Notes: generated by a model not told the origin, from the letters alone. Shown: positions 33,391 to 42,437, counted from the first letter of the stretch. The stretch: 53,257 bases of DNA from Methanoperedens sp049303315 (GCA_049303315.1 JBAQMZ010000050.1:1-53257), one strand, 5' to 3'. A program made the numbers and translations.

Positions 33391-34146
33391 TTAATACCGC
33401 ATCATCTGCGGGCTTTTGGGCAGAAGCTTCACTTTCGATGCATCTTCCCAGTCGGCCTCATAGATGTGCAGCGAGTTACAGAAATCCACTACTTTGACAA
33501 GTTTCAAATTATTTGGTTCAAGAACTTCCCGTTTTATCATCGTGAGCAGACCCACCATGTTGCTGTTCCACGCAGCGTAAAGGTCGCGCGAGCGCCACAT
33601 GCAGTGCATCTCGGCATTACCATCACCAATAGCCCTGACCCAAAGCCTCTGCAAACACGGCTGGTCTTCCTTTACGAAAAGGTCGCGCTCGGGTATCCAT
33701 GTGATTGCCTGCCGGCGGCGCGAGACGCCCTGCGGAAGGAGGTCTTTTATCGCTTTTAGCTGGTCAACAACCGTTTCGCCAGTTGACGTCGTATACACGC
33801 ATTGCTCCGCAATGCGTGGATTTTGCTTCGCAACATCCATTCCGCGCGAGGGATAATTTATCAGCCTGTCCATGTAATTATATTCAAATCCCTGTTTTTT
33901 CCAGTCGTAACCCCGTTCCCACTGCTTCAAATACTCTTTTACATGCAGCTCCTTTGTCGGGAACTGGGGATGCAGCATCGGCTCCGCATAGGGTTCGCGG
34001 ATTTCGATGACAGAACATATATCTTTTGACAACGGCCCGTACTCTGTCTTTATCTCCATACCGTTTTTCATTACAAAATTCACAGTCTGCGCCCATGCAT
34101 CCGCAAGACCGGCTGCCTGTATGAGGTTAGTGGGTGGGTATTTCAT
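33391..34146 (-). CDS. thyA: Archaeal-type thymidylate synthase
   Basis: A 251-aa enzyme resembling the methanogen thymidylate synthase (divergent ThyA), which methylates dUMP to dTMP using a folate-type C1 carrier, here probably a tetrahydromethanopterin derivative. Catalytic C164 sits in QPCLQRLWVR, and RSRDLYAAWNSN and LHIYEAD provide dUMP-binding residues. A perfect 10-bp palindrome (33796-33818) lies inside the coding sequence and encodes residues 110-117. Confidence 0.85.
   Translation of the reverse strand: MKYPPTNLIQAAGLADAWAQTVNFVMKNGMEIKTEYGPLSKDICSVIEIREPYAEPMLHPQFPTKELHVKEYLKQWERGYDWKKQGFEYNYMDRLINYPSRGMDVAKQNPRIAEQCVYTTSTGETVVDQLKAIKDLLPQGVSRRRQAITWIPERDLFVKEDQPCLQRLWVRAIGDGNAEMHCMWRSRDLYAAWNSNMVGLLTMIKREVLEPNNLKLVKVVDFCNSLHIYEADWEDASKVKLLPKSPQMMRY
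33796..33818. repeat. Perfect palindrome inside the thymidylate synthase gene
   Basis: CACGCATTGC, loop TCC, GCAATGCGTG: a 10-bp stem with a 3-nt loop of the same build as the intergenic hairpins at 8334-8354 and 53239-53257. A smaller TTGC-TTC-GCAA follows at about 33823. It is read in frame. Confidence 0.6.
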
Positions 34147-34250
34147 AACTGCTACTCCAGCTTGTACAATAACACTTTTTCACGGTATCCTATACTTGAG
34201 ATATGATATTAGGTTAACGATACGATCGATACGATTGAAGGCGATATAAT

Positions 34251-34535
34251 TCATTCTTTTTTGAACCACGATGTTTGCCTTTTCAGTATCTCTTTTTCTT
34301 CGTCAGGATTGGTTGGCACGATGATTTTTTTAATATCATTTTTGAAAATATAAGCCGGGTGAAAATCCTCCTGCAACGGTTCAAACCAGATGCCTTCTTC
34401 ATCACAATCTTTTATATATCCCAGATATGTTGAACCGGTTATTGTCTGGATCTTAATCAGATTATGCGCCGGCTTATTTTTTAAGTCCGAAAGAAGCCCC
34501 GGATTGTTAATAATCTCCTCTAAAATCCTTGACAT
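34251..34535 (-). CDS. Conserved-looking hypothetical protein
   Basis: A 94-aa protein with an N-terminal helix and a small beta core (LIKIQTITGSTYLGYIKDCDEEGIWFEP..) that looks like an LSm/SH3-type barrel; this is only an impression. A Shine-Dalgarno GAGGTGA favours the second of two tandem ATGs (34535). It lies between thyA and the gltA-like gene on the same strand. The gap 34147-34250 has a tandem GATACGATC-like stretch and no gene. Confidence 0.6.
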   Translation of the reverse strand: MSRILEEIINNPGLLSDLKNKPAHNLIKIQTITGSTYLGYIKDCDEEGIWFEPLQEDFHPAYIFKNDIKKIIVPTNPDEEKEILKRQTSWFKKE

Positions 34536-34588
34536 CATTCACCTCTCAACTCATGTATTGTTCTTTGCCCGTTTTAAGTTTATGCAGG

Positions 34589-35974
34589 TTATTTCGACTT
34601 CAAGTACTCATCTATTGCACGCGCAGCTATTTTTCCTGCACCCATAGCGCTGATTACCGTCGCAGAGCCTGTTACCGCATCCCCGCCTGCGTAAACTCCA
34701 TTTTTAGTAGTCGAACCGTTCTCTTTCGCTATAATCGTTCCGTGTTTTGTCATCTCAAGGCCCTCTGTAGTTCGCGGCACAAGAGGGTTGGGCGATGTCC
34801 CGATAGCGATTATCACAACATCTGCTTCGATTTTATGCTCAGACCCCGCCAGTGGCATGGGCTTACATCTGCCTGATTCGTCGGGCTCACACAGGTACAT
34901 GTTTATGCATTCGATATGAGTGACCCAGTTTTTGCCGTCGCCTATTATCCGTACAGGGTTTGTGAGAAGCCGGAACTTGATGCCTTCTTCCTTTGCATGC
35001 TCTATCTCTTCAGCCCGTGCCGGCATTTCTTCCTCCCCGCGCCTGTAAACGATTGTGACCTCATCCGCGCCAAGGCGCAGGGCACATCTTGCCGAGTCCA
35101 TGGCAACATTCCCGCCGCCCACCACAACAACGTGTTTTCCCTTCTTTACGGGTGTATCATACTCAGGGAATTTATAGGATTTCATGAGATTCACGCGCGT
35201 CAGGAACTCGTTTGCAGAATACACCCCGTTTAAGTTCTCGCCATCGATATCCAGGAACATCGGCAGTCCGGCGCCAGTGCCAAGGAAGACGGCATCGAAG
35301 TCGCCAAGCAGCCCATCCACTGTATCAATCTTGCCTATCACAGAATCAAGAAGAATCGTAACGCCAAGTTTCGTCACGTATTCAACTTCAGCATTCACAA
35401 TCTCTTTGGGAAGCCGGAATTCCGGGATGCCGTATGTAAGAACGCCCCCGGCTTCATGAAGCGCTTCAAAAATCGTCACCGAATGACCAATTTTTGCAAG
35501 GTCTGCCGCGGCTGTAAGTCCTGCAGGTCCTGAGCCGACCACTGCAACCTTCTTTCCCGTTGGTTCCTGCACTGAGGGAACTTCAACGCCTTTATTTCGT
35601 TCCAAATCAGCCACAAAGCGCTCAAGCCTGCCTATCGAGACTGACGCTCCCTTTTTGCCCAATATACATGCCTGCTCGCACTGCGTTTCCTGAGGGCACA
35701 CGCGACCGCATACGGCAGGGAGTGCATTATCTGCTTTTATTTCTTTTATGGCGCTTTCAAAATCGCCATCTGCCACGTATTTTAAGAAAGAGGGAATTTT
35801 CACTTCAACCGGGCATCCTTCCATGCATTTGGGTTTCTTGCAATGGAGGCACCGTTTTGCCTCCTCCACAGCCTGCTCGGCTGTGAAACCAAGCGCAACC
35901 TCATTGAAATTGGCGCGGCGAATCTTCGGCTCCTGCTCAGGCATTTTCTGGCGCTCTAGCTTTGATGAACCCAT
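34589..35974 (-). CDS. gltA: NfnB/GltD-like NADPH-dependent flavoprotein (glutamate synthase small subunit family)
   Basis: A 461-aa flavoprotein. Two N-terminal [4Fe-4S] motifs (CLHCKKPKCMEGCP and CGRVCPQETQCEQAC) precede an FAD GSGPAGL loop and an NADPH loop VGGGNVAMD. The start ATG 35974 lies two bases after the stop of the NfnA-like gene. Together they match either electron-bifurcating NfnAB (ferredoxin:NADPH) or sulfide dehydrogenase SudAB; the sequence alone does not separate them. In methanogen relatives it may supply NADPH or polysulfide/ferredoxin electron transfer. Confidence 0.87.
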   Translation of the reverse strand: MGSSKLERQKMPEQEPKIRRANFNEVALGFTAEQAVEEAKRCLHCKKPKCMEGCPVEVKIPSFLKYVADGDFESAIKEIKADNALPAVCGRVCPQETQCEQACILGKKGASVSIGRLERFVADLERNKGVEVPSVQEPTGKKVAVVGSGPAGLTAAADLAKIGHSVTIFEALHEAGGVLTYGIPEFRLPKEIVNAEVEYVTKLGVTILLDSVIGKIDTVDGLLGDFDAVFLGTGAGLPMFLDIDGENLNGVYSANEFLTRVNLMKSYKFPEYDTPVKKGKHVVVVGGGNVAMDSARCALRLGADEVTIVYRRGEEEMPARAEEIEHAKEEGIKFRLLTNPVRIIGDGKNWVTHIECINMYLCEPDESGRCKPMPLAGSEHKIEADVVIIAIGTSPNPLVPRTTEGLEMTKHGTIIAKENGSTTKNGVYAGGDAVTGSATVISAMGAGKIAARAIDEYLKSK

Positions 35975-35976
35975 TG

Positions 35977-36849
35977 TTAATCCACCTTTTTCGACGGGTT
36001 CATCAAACATGTGCATCCCTCACGTTCGCATTTGTATTTTTCAAATGCCTGCCTCTCTTCGGGCTGGTACATGGCAAGCCGGTTCATCAGCAGTGTGAAA
36101 TCCACAAGATGGGCATCAAATTCAGGTCCGTCCACGCAGGCGAACTTTGTCTCGTTGCCCACAAGCACCCTGCATGCCCCGCACATTCCTGTCCCGTCCA
36201 CCATGATGGAGTTCAGGCTCACTATTGTTTTTACATTGAAAGGTCTTGTAACGCCCGCAACAGCCCGCATCATTACAGGCGGACCGATGGCAACAACCCT
36301 GTCAATTTTCGTGCCATTTTCAAGAATTTTTTTCACAATATCGGTCACAAAGCCGTGATGGCCTTTTGTACCGTCATCGGTGGTGATATACAGCTCATCG
36401 CTAACCTCTCTCATCCTGTCCTCCCAGAGGAGAAGATTTGCGCTGCGTGACCCGATAATCGAGATAACTTTGTTCCCTGATTCTTTAAAAGCCCGCGCCT
36501 GCGGGAAAACCGGAGCTACACCCACACCGCCCCCGACGAGGATTACAGTTCCAAAGTTTTCGATATGCGCAGGATTCCCGAGCGGCCCTATGAAATCCAG
36601 GAGTTCGTCACCCGCTTTCAGGGAAGACAATTGCGTTGTTGTTTTCCCGACTGCCTGGAAAATCATGGTTATAGTTCCTTTTCCCCTGTCAAAATCCGCA
36701 ATAGTAAGCGGTATTCTTTCTCCGGTTTCATTAATCCTTAGTATGACAAACTGTCCCGGCTGTGCTTTTTTTGCTATGCGGGGCGCGCTTATGTCCATCA
36801 GGTGGATTGTGGGAACAAGCTCCTGTTTTTTTAAGATTTTAAATGGCAT
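35977..36849 (-). CDS. NfnA/SudB-like FAD/NAD(P)-binding subunit
   Basis: A 290-aa ferredoxin:NADP reductase-type subunit with an FAD beta barrel (GQFVILRI..ERIPLTIAD), nucleotide loop LVGGGVGVAPV, and a [2Fe-2S] site with D218, C223, C226, C238 (GMCGACRV..FACVDGPEFD), as in NfnA. The C-terminal cysteines near residue 274-281 are an extra feature. Encoded directly before the NfnB/GltD-like subunit. Confidence 0.87.
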   Translation of the reverse strand: MPFKILKKQELVPTIHLMDISAPRIAKKAQPGQFVILRINETGERIPLTIADFDRGKGTITMIFQAVGKTTTQLSSLKAGDELLDFIGPLGNPAHIENFGTVILVGGGVGVAPVFPQARAFKESGNKVISIIGSRSANLLLWEDRMREVSDELYITTDDGTKGHHGFVTDIVKKILENGTKIDRVVAIGPPVMMRAVAGVTRPFNVKTIVSLNSIMVDGTGMCGACRVLVGNETKFACVDGPEFDAHLVDFTLLMNRLAMYQPEERQAFEKYKCEREGCTCLMNPSKKVD

Positions 36850-36929
36850 GGGTTTCTCTCTATGGAGTGCTCATAGTGGGGTTTGGAATAAAAAAAGGTA
36901 TTGGTTTAAATTCTTAAAACCATCCCAAA

Positions 36930-36943
36930 CCCAGGCGCCTGGG
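36930..36943. terminator. GC-rich palindrome with downstream T-run
   Basis: CCCAGGCGCCTGGG is a perfect 14-bp palindrome, followed on the plus strand by GTTTTTCTTTT. It lies between two minus-strand genes. The T-run would favour termination of plus-strand (antisense) transcripts; on the minus strand it may still act as a hairpin after the PLDc_N gene. Confidence 0.4.
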
Positions 36944-36967
36944 GTTTTTCTTTTGAAACATGAAAGT

Positions 36968-37621
36968 CTATCTTGGTTGCCAATTCGATACATTAACTAT
37001 CCCAATTGGTTGACAAGGAATTAGCTTACAAGGAACAGTTCCATTATTCTCACAATAATTCAAATAACAGTTTGTATCATTGGTTTCGATTCCTATAACT
37101 TCGATATGCTGACCGAAGTTTGGTAATCTGGCACTAGGACTGAAATGGAGGTTGTAAGTGTTCCCATCTTCGGCATCTAACCAATACTGCGGATTACACT
37201 GTACATTAAAAGGACATGGAATGGTGATGTTTTCAATTGTCCCGTTCATTGTTACTGAGGGAGTTGATTGTGGTAATTTGCCTGAAGGGTATGGCTCGAT
37301 AGAAACGGTAGTTTTTGTAGTTGCCACAAAATTACTGGCTATCAAAATTATGACGATAACTACTGATGCCAGTAAAGCAATGCCAATAAGCCTATCTTGA
37401 TGCGAATCCGTTCTTTTAATGAGGAAATAATAAATAAGCGCCCCGATAAGCCCTGTAAAAATTATAACCAGAATCCAGATGAGCTTGGCATTATTTCCGC
37501 CGAATTTGAACGTATCATCCGGCCTTTTCAGACAATCTATCAGCATCCAAAACCAAAGAACTATTACAAAAACAAACACTGGGATAAAAAGAATCAATAT
37601 TATCTCGCTTACGCCAATCAT
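36968..37621 (-). CDS. PLDc_N-type membrane protein with extracellular domain
   Basis: A 217-aa protein. Two N-terminal transmembrane helices with WMLIDCLKRP..KLIWILVIIFTGLIGALIYYF match the phospholipase-D-nuclease N-terminal (PLDc_N) domain. A third helix (~80-97) leads to a cysteine-rich, N-glycosylatable extracellular region (~100-217). A Shine-Dalgarno GGAGG is present. No enzymatic domain is visible. Confidence 0.7.
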   Translation of the reverse strand: MIGVSEIILILFIPVFVFVIVLWFWMLIDCLKRPDDTFKFGGNNAKLIWILVIIFTGLIGALIYYFLIKRTDSHQDRLIGIALLASVVIVIILIASNFVATTKTTVSIEPYPSGKLPQSTPSVTMNGTIENITIPCPFNVQCNPQYWLDAEDGNTYNLHFSPSARLPNFGQHIEVIGIETNDTNCYLNYCENNGTVPCKLIPCQPIGIVNVSNWQPR

Positions 37622-37763
37622 TTTTCATTCCTCCACGTGCCTAATAGCATTCCTTTGCTTCCTTTCATATTTTTATCACTCTTTCCTTTTTAATTTTATG
37701 AACTAAGACGGTATCAACACTTCCGCTTTTGATATCTATTCTTCAAAAAATCCAATGGCAGGG

Positions 37764-39146
37764 TCATTTGACAGACCTTGCCATCTTTACCATCTCATCC
37801 ATGCCAAGCGAGGTACCGGTAAAACCGCTCCCGTTGTAGGCATAACTGCTGATGGTCAGGCTAAGACTGCCTACTTTCCAGTTCAATGATTTTGTACCGC
37901 TCGCATCCTCAAAGAAGCGCCCCTGGGTTCCGTTTATATCCACGAATTTATATGGAGTTTTAGAGACACTTCCCGATACATCCGTATCGTCCTTTATAAC
38001 AAGGAGTTCCTGTAAGTTCAGGAATTCATTTCCCTTTGTATAGGAAAGGCTTGCCTGTTCAAGTTCTGTAGAAAAGCCATGGAACTTGGCTCCCGATGTC
38101 TGCGCAGTGTTCATCCTGTATCCTTCCGGGATATAACCTGGTTGGAGAATCTTAAATGAAACCTTTGTCTGCGCCTCTGCGATAGCTTCCTCCGGGGTCT
38201 TTTCCCTGACAGGAGGTGAAGGAATCATCATTTCGGAGCTTACCACCTGATTCATCCACCTTGCTGTTGCAACCACCTTATATCTGTCTCCTACCTTGCC
38301 TTTTACAACTATAGGAGACAGTATATATTTTTCATCCGATGGATTGCCCTTTGCGAGTTCGATAACAACGATAGGCGCAAATGTTTCAGTATCGATAGTG
38401 GTTAGCATCCCGGTCACCGGGTCAGAGATGGACTTACGGGTTTCCCAGGTTACAAGAGGTTCAGATGGTCCAAAGAATCCATTCGATTCACTATTTAAAG
38501 AGTAGCTCCTTGTGACTGTTGAAACTGTGGTATTTGTTAATTCATTTATTACTGAGATATTAACTACAACACCTGGTGCATAGCCCTGTCCGAAGAGCTC
38601 TAGATCACCATAAACGGTGTATATTTCATTAGTTCCATTGATGCTTGATTGGTTCCTGATATTCATTGCTATTCTTGGCGTGGGAATATTGATTTCTACT
38701 GTTCTGGAATCTATGAGTTTTCCATATTGATAAATATCCACTTCGACTTTTTGCGGCCCAGGTACTTCGTATCCTACCATGTAGGTTATGCTATTGCTGC
38801 CAAGTTTTAGTAGGATTTCTTTCTGAGATGTTTCGGTGGCGTTTGATGCATTTGATGATGTGTAACTTAAATTCTCATACGCTAAAATGTAAACACCTTT
38901 TAAACTTACGCCTTTCGCATCTACAAACGAATTTTTTACGTCTATAGTTACATTTACCTCCTTTGAAGCATTATTCTGCATTAAGACCGTAATCTGACCC
39001 AGTTGTCCTATTATGAGTTCTTTAGGCGCATTTACGTTTACAATACTGACATCTGACGGGCTAAAATACCAGAATAAAGCTGCCGCAGACAGCAAAACTA
39101 TGGCTATTATCGCCCCCATTATAATCTTATTTTTCATTCTTTTCAC
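37764..39146 (-). CDS. Membrane-anchored extracellular protein with DUF4367-like C-terminus
   Basis: A 460-aa protein: N-terminal signal anchor (~8-28), beta-rich extracellular domains with many NxS/T sequons, and a C-terminal region (~330-460; LQPGYIPEGYRM.. down to MVKMARSVK) resembling DUF4367, a domain often found in regulators of sigma/anti-sigma type signalling in bacteria. It overlaps the membrane HTH regulator gene by 20 nt, suggesting a sensor-regulator pair. Confidence 0.68.
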   Translation of the reverse strand: MKRMKNKIIMGAIIAIVLLSAAALFWYFSPSDVSIVNVNAPKELIIGQLGQITVLMQNNASKEVNVTIDVKNSFVDAKGVSLKGVYILAYENLSYTSSNASNATETSQKEILLKLGSNSITYMVGYEVPGPQKVEVDIYQYGKLIDSRTVEINIPTPRIAMNIRNQSSINGTNEIYTVYGDLELFGQGYAPGVVVNISVINELTNTTVSTVTRSYSLNSESNGFFGPSEPLVTWETRKSISDPVTGMLTTIDTETFAPIVVIELAKGNPSDEKYILSPIVVKGKVGDRYKVVATARWMNQVVSSEMMIPSPPVREKTPEEAIAEAQTKVSFKILQPGYIPEGYRMNTAQTSGAKFHGFSTELEQASLSYTKGNEFLNLQELLVIKDDTDVSGSVSKTPYKFVDINGTQGRFFEDASGTKSLNWKVGSLSLTISSYAYNGSGFTGTSLGMDEMVKMARSVK

Positions 39147-39717
39147 CCCTCAGTTTGTCAGCCAGAGCAACCTTATTGGTCAACCCGTAATGCTTTTTAA
39201 CTACCATGCCTCTCTTTTCAAGATCGTTCAGCATTCTTGAAACTTTTGCTTTTGAGAAATTCAAAGAAAGCACAAGTTCATTCTGAAGCATTTCACCGCC
39301 GTGGTCAGCAACTTCTTTAACCAGCTTTTTCTCATCACCTTCAAGTGCGGTTAAGACCGCCTCGATTAATTTCAGGCTGTCATTAACATGCTCCATAGCA
39401 GTCGCTGTATCAGTTCCAGGGGCTGGGATTTCTACCGATTTTTCTTCCATTATCATACTCTTAACCTCGCTTTTTCCTGTTGCAAGCAGTGTTGTGAGGA
39501 TGTACGAGAGCATCACGCCGGCAATCGTTGAGCCGATAACCAGAACGTATGCATCGTTCCTGGTATAGGTGTAGGGAAGTTCAAGGATTTTGAAAGTCCC
39601 ATCGTTTATCTGGATAATCGATGGCTTGGTAGCAAGCAGCATGCTTGTGACGATAACGCCTGCTACCACCAGCACAGCGCCTGCCAGTACCAATGTTCCA
39701 GTTTTCCTTGAGACCAT
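39127..39717 (-). CDS. Membrane-anchored winged-helix regulator
   Basis: A 196-aa protein with two transmembrane helices (~9-29 and ~57-77), a short extracytoplasmic loop between them, a linker, and a C-terminal winged helix (~125-190, LVKEVADHGGEMLQNELVLSLNFSKAKVSRMLNDLEKRGMV). The HTH would be in the cytoplasm and the loop outside. It is encoded before and overlapping the DUF4367-like protein, which probably supplies the outside sensor. Confidence 0.8.
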   Translation of the reverse strand: MVSRKTGTLVLAGAVLVVAGVIVTSMLLATKPSIIQINDGTFKILELPYTYTRNDAYVLVIGSTIAGVMLSYILTTLLATGKSEVKSMIMEEKSVEIPAPGTDTATAMEHVNDSLKLIEAVLTALEGDEKKLVKEVADHGGEMLQNELVLSLNFSKAKVSRMLNDLEKRGMVVKKHYGLTNKVALADKLRGEKNEK

Positions 39718-39806
39718 CGAAATACACGACCTTAAGTCAAATTACTACATGACCGCTCTACTGTTTAAGTTTTCTTCTCCTCAAATTCCGATGCATTCAG
39801 CATTTA

Positions 39807-39905
39807 TAATCCCCTTCCATGCAGCCTGCGACAACTTCTTTGGATGTCTTTTCCTGTGTACACAGTTGCTATAGATATTCCATTTAGTATTAATTTCCTC
39901 ATTTC
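39807..39905 (-). other. Short open frame with a Shine-Dalgarno, unassigned
   Basis: The 377-nt gap 39718-40094 contains a minus-strand 32-codon frame (MRKLILNGISIATVYTGK..) preceded by GAGGTGATGAA and a TATA-like stretch. It begins like a signal peptide but ends quickly, and may be the 5' stub of a lost gene. A coding role is doubtful. Confidence 0.2.
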
Positions 39906-40060
39906 ATCACCTCTATATTTACAGCGCACATTTTTGCGCCTGAGTTTTCTTACGGTTGAAACGATAGATACATTTTATGTGATACGAGAGGTGAAACGGT
40001 TCCAAGAAAGTGAAACCTGCGGCTCAGCATATCGAATATTTGAACGAGAGTATTTGCAGT

Positions 40061-40071
40061 AATCTATAAAT
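40061..40071 (+). promoter_or_regulatory. TATA box of the GWCP operon
   Basis: TCTATAAATAG lies about 25-30 nt before ATG 40095, so the transcript should start at or just before the first codon (leaderless). The stretch between contains ACATATGT and TTGACGTATG, a possible operator for the regulator encoded first. Confidence 0.5.
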
Positions 40072-40094
40072 AGTCAATATACATATGTTGACGT

Positions 40095-40541
40095 ATGTTC
40101 CTGCCTTTAAATGACAAGCAGTTTGAGTTCTGGAGGCTGCGGCGCAGCGGTCTTCCCAATATGAATATAGCGCGCTCATTCAAAATATCCAAGCAAGCTG
40201 TCTCAAAAGCGCTTATCACCATGGATGACAGGATAGAAAAAACGCTTCTTGAGATGGCTCGTGCTAACCAGATTGAGGTGGAGAAGATAAACACGGAGCG
40301 CGGCATTCTGTTCGGTCACTCGGCGCCGTTTAATGCCAGCGCCATTATTTTCGTATCTGCAAAGCATGGGATGCAGGTGTGGTATGAGCACGAGGGAGAC
40401 TGCGGCGCATGCAACAGATATACGCAGTGCATTGAATTGCTGTGGGATTTCGCTGATGAGATGAAGCTCAAGCTTGAGAAAACCAACGACCCTACGAAGC
40501 TGGCGGATGAGCTTTTTGGGAAGTTGAGGAGTTTGGCATGA
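40095..40541 (+). CDS. HTH regulator with Cys/His cluster, first gene of the GWCP operon
   Basis: A 148-aa protein. A Tfx/LuxR-like helix-turn-helix (~8-45, PNMNIARSFKISKQAVSKAL) is followed by a coiled helix and a C-terminal domain with H99 and C103-x2-C106-x5-C112 (YEHEGDCGACNRYTQC), which could bind a metal or Fe-S cluster or sense redox. Its last codons overlap the first membrane-protein gene (ATGA), so it is coupled to the operon and probably regulates it. Confidence 0.75.
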   Translation: MFLPLNDKQFEFWRLRRSGLPNMNIARSFKISKQAVSKALITMDDRIEKTLLEMARANQIEVEKINTERGILFGHSAPFNASAIIFVSAKHGMQVWYEHEGDCGACNRYTQCIELLWDFADEMKLKLEKTNDPTKLADELFGKLRSLA

Positions 40542-41137
40542 CGATAAATGTAACAGAAATAATACGAAAAACGATGGGCTGGTGCCCTCTGTTGAGCATG
40601 AAAAACACTGCTGTTGAGAGCGGCATGGAATATGTCTATGCGTCAGGAACAAAAAGAGGCGGAGTGTTTGCAAACAAGACTACGGTCTATGAGGAAAAAG
40701 CGCCTTACAGCAATACGATAAAGCTGGTAATGGTGTCAGGTTTATTCTCACTGGCTTTTTTGTACTTCATATCCGTCTTTGGCAAGGCGCCTGAACAGGC
40801 TGAATTCGTTTTACTTCTGGCGGTATCAATCTCTGCTCTGATTACGTGGAGCTTTTTTAACATCAAGTTCAGGATTACAAACGTCGGCGTGGAGGCTGTA
40901 ATGACTCCTTTTAAATACAGTATCCCGTTTTCCGAAATCAAGGAGATGAAAACGATAGAAGACATCCCATGGTACGCTGGTTGGGGGTTGCGCCTTTGGG
41001 GAAGGAGACTTGCCTTTATCAGCATGCGTAAAAATGCGGTGTTGATTGAAAAAAAGAATGGGTTTTTCAGAAAACTTATACTGACTACCCAGAATCCCGA
41101 AGAATTCATTAAAAAATTGAAAGAGGAAATGGGATGA
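40538..41137 (+). CDS. GWCP-leader membrane protein 1 (PH-like domain)
   Basis: A 199-aa protein. N-terminal leader VTEIIRKTMGWCPL, a ~45-residue variable linker, two transmembrane helices (~68-84, ~92-110), then a beta-rich domain (ITNVGVEAVM..IPFSEIKEMKTIED..LIEKKNGFFRKLILTT..EEFIKKL) that resembles bacterial PH-like (bPH) domains. It overlaps both neighbours by four bases. The GWCP leader is shared with five of the six genes that follow. Confidence 0.72.
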   Translation: MTINVTEIIRKTMGWCPLLSMKNTAVESGMEYVYASGTKRGGVFANKTTVYEEKAPYSNTIKLVMVSGLFSLAFLYFISVFGKAPEQAEFVLLLAVSISALITWSFFNIKFRITNVGVEAVMTPFKYSIPFSEIKEMKTIEDIPWYAGWGLRLWGRRLAFISMRKNAVLIEKKNGFFRKLILTTQNPEEFIKKLKEEMG

Positions 41138-41811
41138 ATGCCTTTGCGAAATTGAGGTTATGGCTGGGCTGGTGCCCGCAGAAAAAAATTGTTTACAGGA
41201 CTGAAGATGAGTTTATTTCAGATTATGCCTGCAGCAGTACGGCCCATGCAAATGATAATACCATCCATAAGGGTATGGATGTACCTTTGCAGATGTTTGA
41301 CTGGCGAATCTGGGCTATTTTTTGTGGTTTTATAGTTTTAATTTTATCCGTAAGTGCATGGATAGGCACATATAGCTACTTATTCCCTTCCTCATTTATC
41401 TTGATTGCATTGCTTTTCTTATTCTTTCATACAAAATTATCTGTTGGCAGTGAAACATTAAGGATCACAACGCCGATTTTAGGTGATATCGTAATTCCTA
41501 AAAATAGCATCAAAAGCATAGAAATATTTGAAAACTACGCAAATAAGCATAAGCTTCGAAGCCTGGTTCCATTGATATTGTTTTTTATTCTATTAATCTT
41601 TAATGCAGTTACGATGCAAAACCCAATCATGAAAAAAATGTCTATTATTGCAATATTCTTATTTATCTTCGTATTCTATGCCAGTATTCATATATCCAAA
41701 TACCCCAGGATGATAAGAATACATGCAGGCAGAAGAGACATAGTACTTTATCCCCGCAATGAAAACGACTTTTTGAAATTAAAAGATATTGTTCCCGGTA
41801 AGTCGGGTTGA
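41134..41811 (+). CDS. GWCP-leader membrane protein 2 (PH-like domain)
   Basis: A 225-aa protein starting MNAFAKLRLWLGWCPQ. Four transmembrane helices in two pairs, with a PH-like strand set between and after them (VGSETLRITTPILGDIVIPKNSIKSIEIFE; IRIHAGRRDIVLYPR..DFLKLKDI). It is distantly similar in plan to protein 1. The leader is nearly identical to that of protein 5 (MNAFQKLRLWLGWCPN). Confidence 0.7.
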   Translation: MNAFAKLRLWLGWCPQKKIVYRTEDEFISDYACSSTAHANDNTIHKGMDVPLQMFDWRIWAIFCGFIVLILSVSAWIGTYSYLFPSSFILIALLFLFFHTKLSVGSETLRITTPILGDIVIPKNSIKSIEIFENYANKHKLRSLVPLILFFILLIFNAVTMQNPIMKKMSIIAIFLFIFVFYASIHISKYPRMIRIHAGRRDIVLYPRNENDFLKLKDIVPGKSG

Positions 41812-41825
41812 GAAAGGAGGAAGAA

Positions 41826-42437
41826 ATGACTGTGTTTATTGAGAATATTAGAAAAATGATGGGATGGTGCCCAAATGCGAGCACGATAGAAACAAGAAAG
41901 ACCGTTCAGTTTGATGACATAATGGTAAATGCGCCTGATAGCAGCGGGGAATTAACTCATACTACTGCAAGATGGTGGAACAAATGGCGCAACAGGGTTT
42001 TATTGAACTCATTTATTTTAACGCTGTTAGCAATCAACTTTTTTACTTTAGGTGGTAAGGATAATATGAACCTTTTCTTGTCTGGCTTAATCACAGGGGC
42101 TTTCTTCAGTATAGGGACTGGAATAGCCGAATGGCGCAGGCTCAATAAAGCTGCCGCAGGAGAGTTCAGGAAGCTGAAAGTTACCAGAAGAAAGAAGTTA
42201 ATTAACTACCTCATAACATTCGGATTAATAGCTGTAGTTACTTTTGTAATTGTCTTTTTGCTGGTGAAAACTGGGATACGCATCAGCGGGTATTATGCCT
42301 TTCTCTCAGGTTTATTTTTATTTGCCTGGACACAGTACCTTGAGGTGGTTTACTGGGAGCGGAAAAACAGGAAGACCCTGATAGTGGAAAAAACATCTTT
42401 TTACGCGATTGACATTGAAGCAGGTGGCAGTAAATGA
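41826..42437 (+). CDS. GWCP-leader membrane protein 3 (DUF1673-like)
   Basis: A 203-aa protein starting MTVFIENIRKMMGWCPNA, then a cytoplasmic segment (VQFDDIMVNAPDSSG) and four transmembrane helices, ending with YWERKNRKTLIVEKTSFYAID. I recall this layout from the Methanosarcina DUF1673 family, from memory only. A perfect AGGAGG precedes ATG 41826; an in-frame TTG at 41808 would overlap the previous gene. It overlaps the next gene by four bases. Confidence 0.7.
   Translation: MTVFIENIRKMMGWCPNASTIETRKTVQFDDIMVNAPDSSGELTHTTARWWNKWRNRVLLNSFILTLLAINFFTLGGKDNMNLFLSGLITGAFFSIGTGIAEWRRLNKAAAGEFRKLKVTRRKKLINYLITFGLIAVVTFVIVFLLVKTGIRISGYYAFLSGLFLFAWTQYLEVVYWERKNRKTLIVEKTSFYAIDIEAGGSK

Noticed and set aside
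33373..34029. Plus-strand open frames over thymidylate synthase
   Set aside because: No recognisable motifs; the minus-strand ThyA frame carries catalytic and substrate-binding residues.
36930..36950. Intrinsic terminator for the NfnAB-like operon
   Set aside because: It lies upstream of that operon and its T-run is on the opposite strand; kept only as a hairpin of uncertain role.
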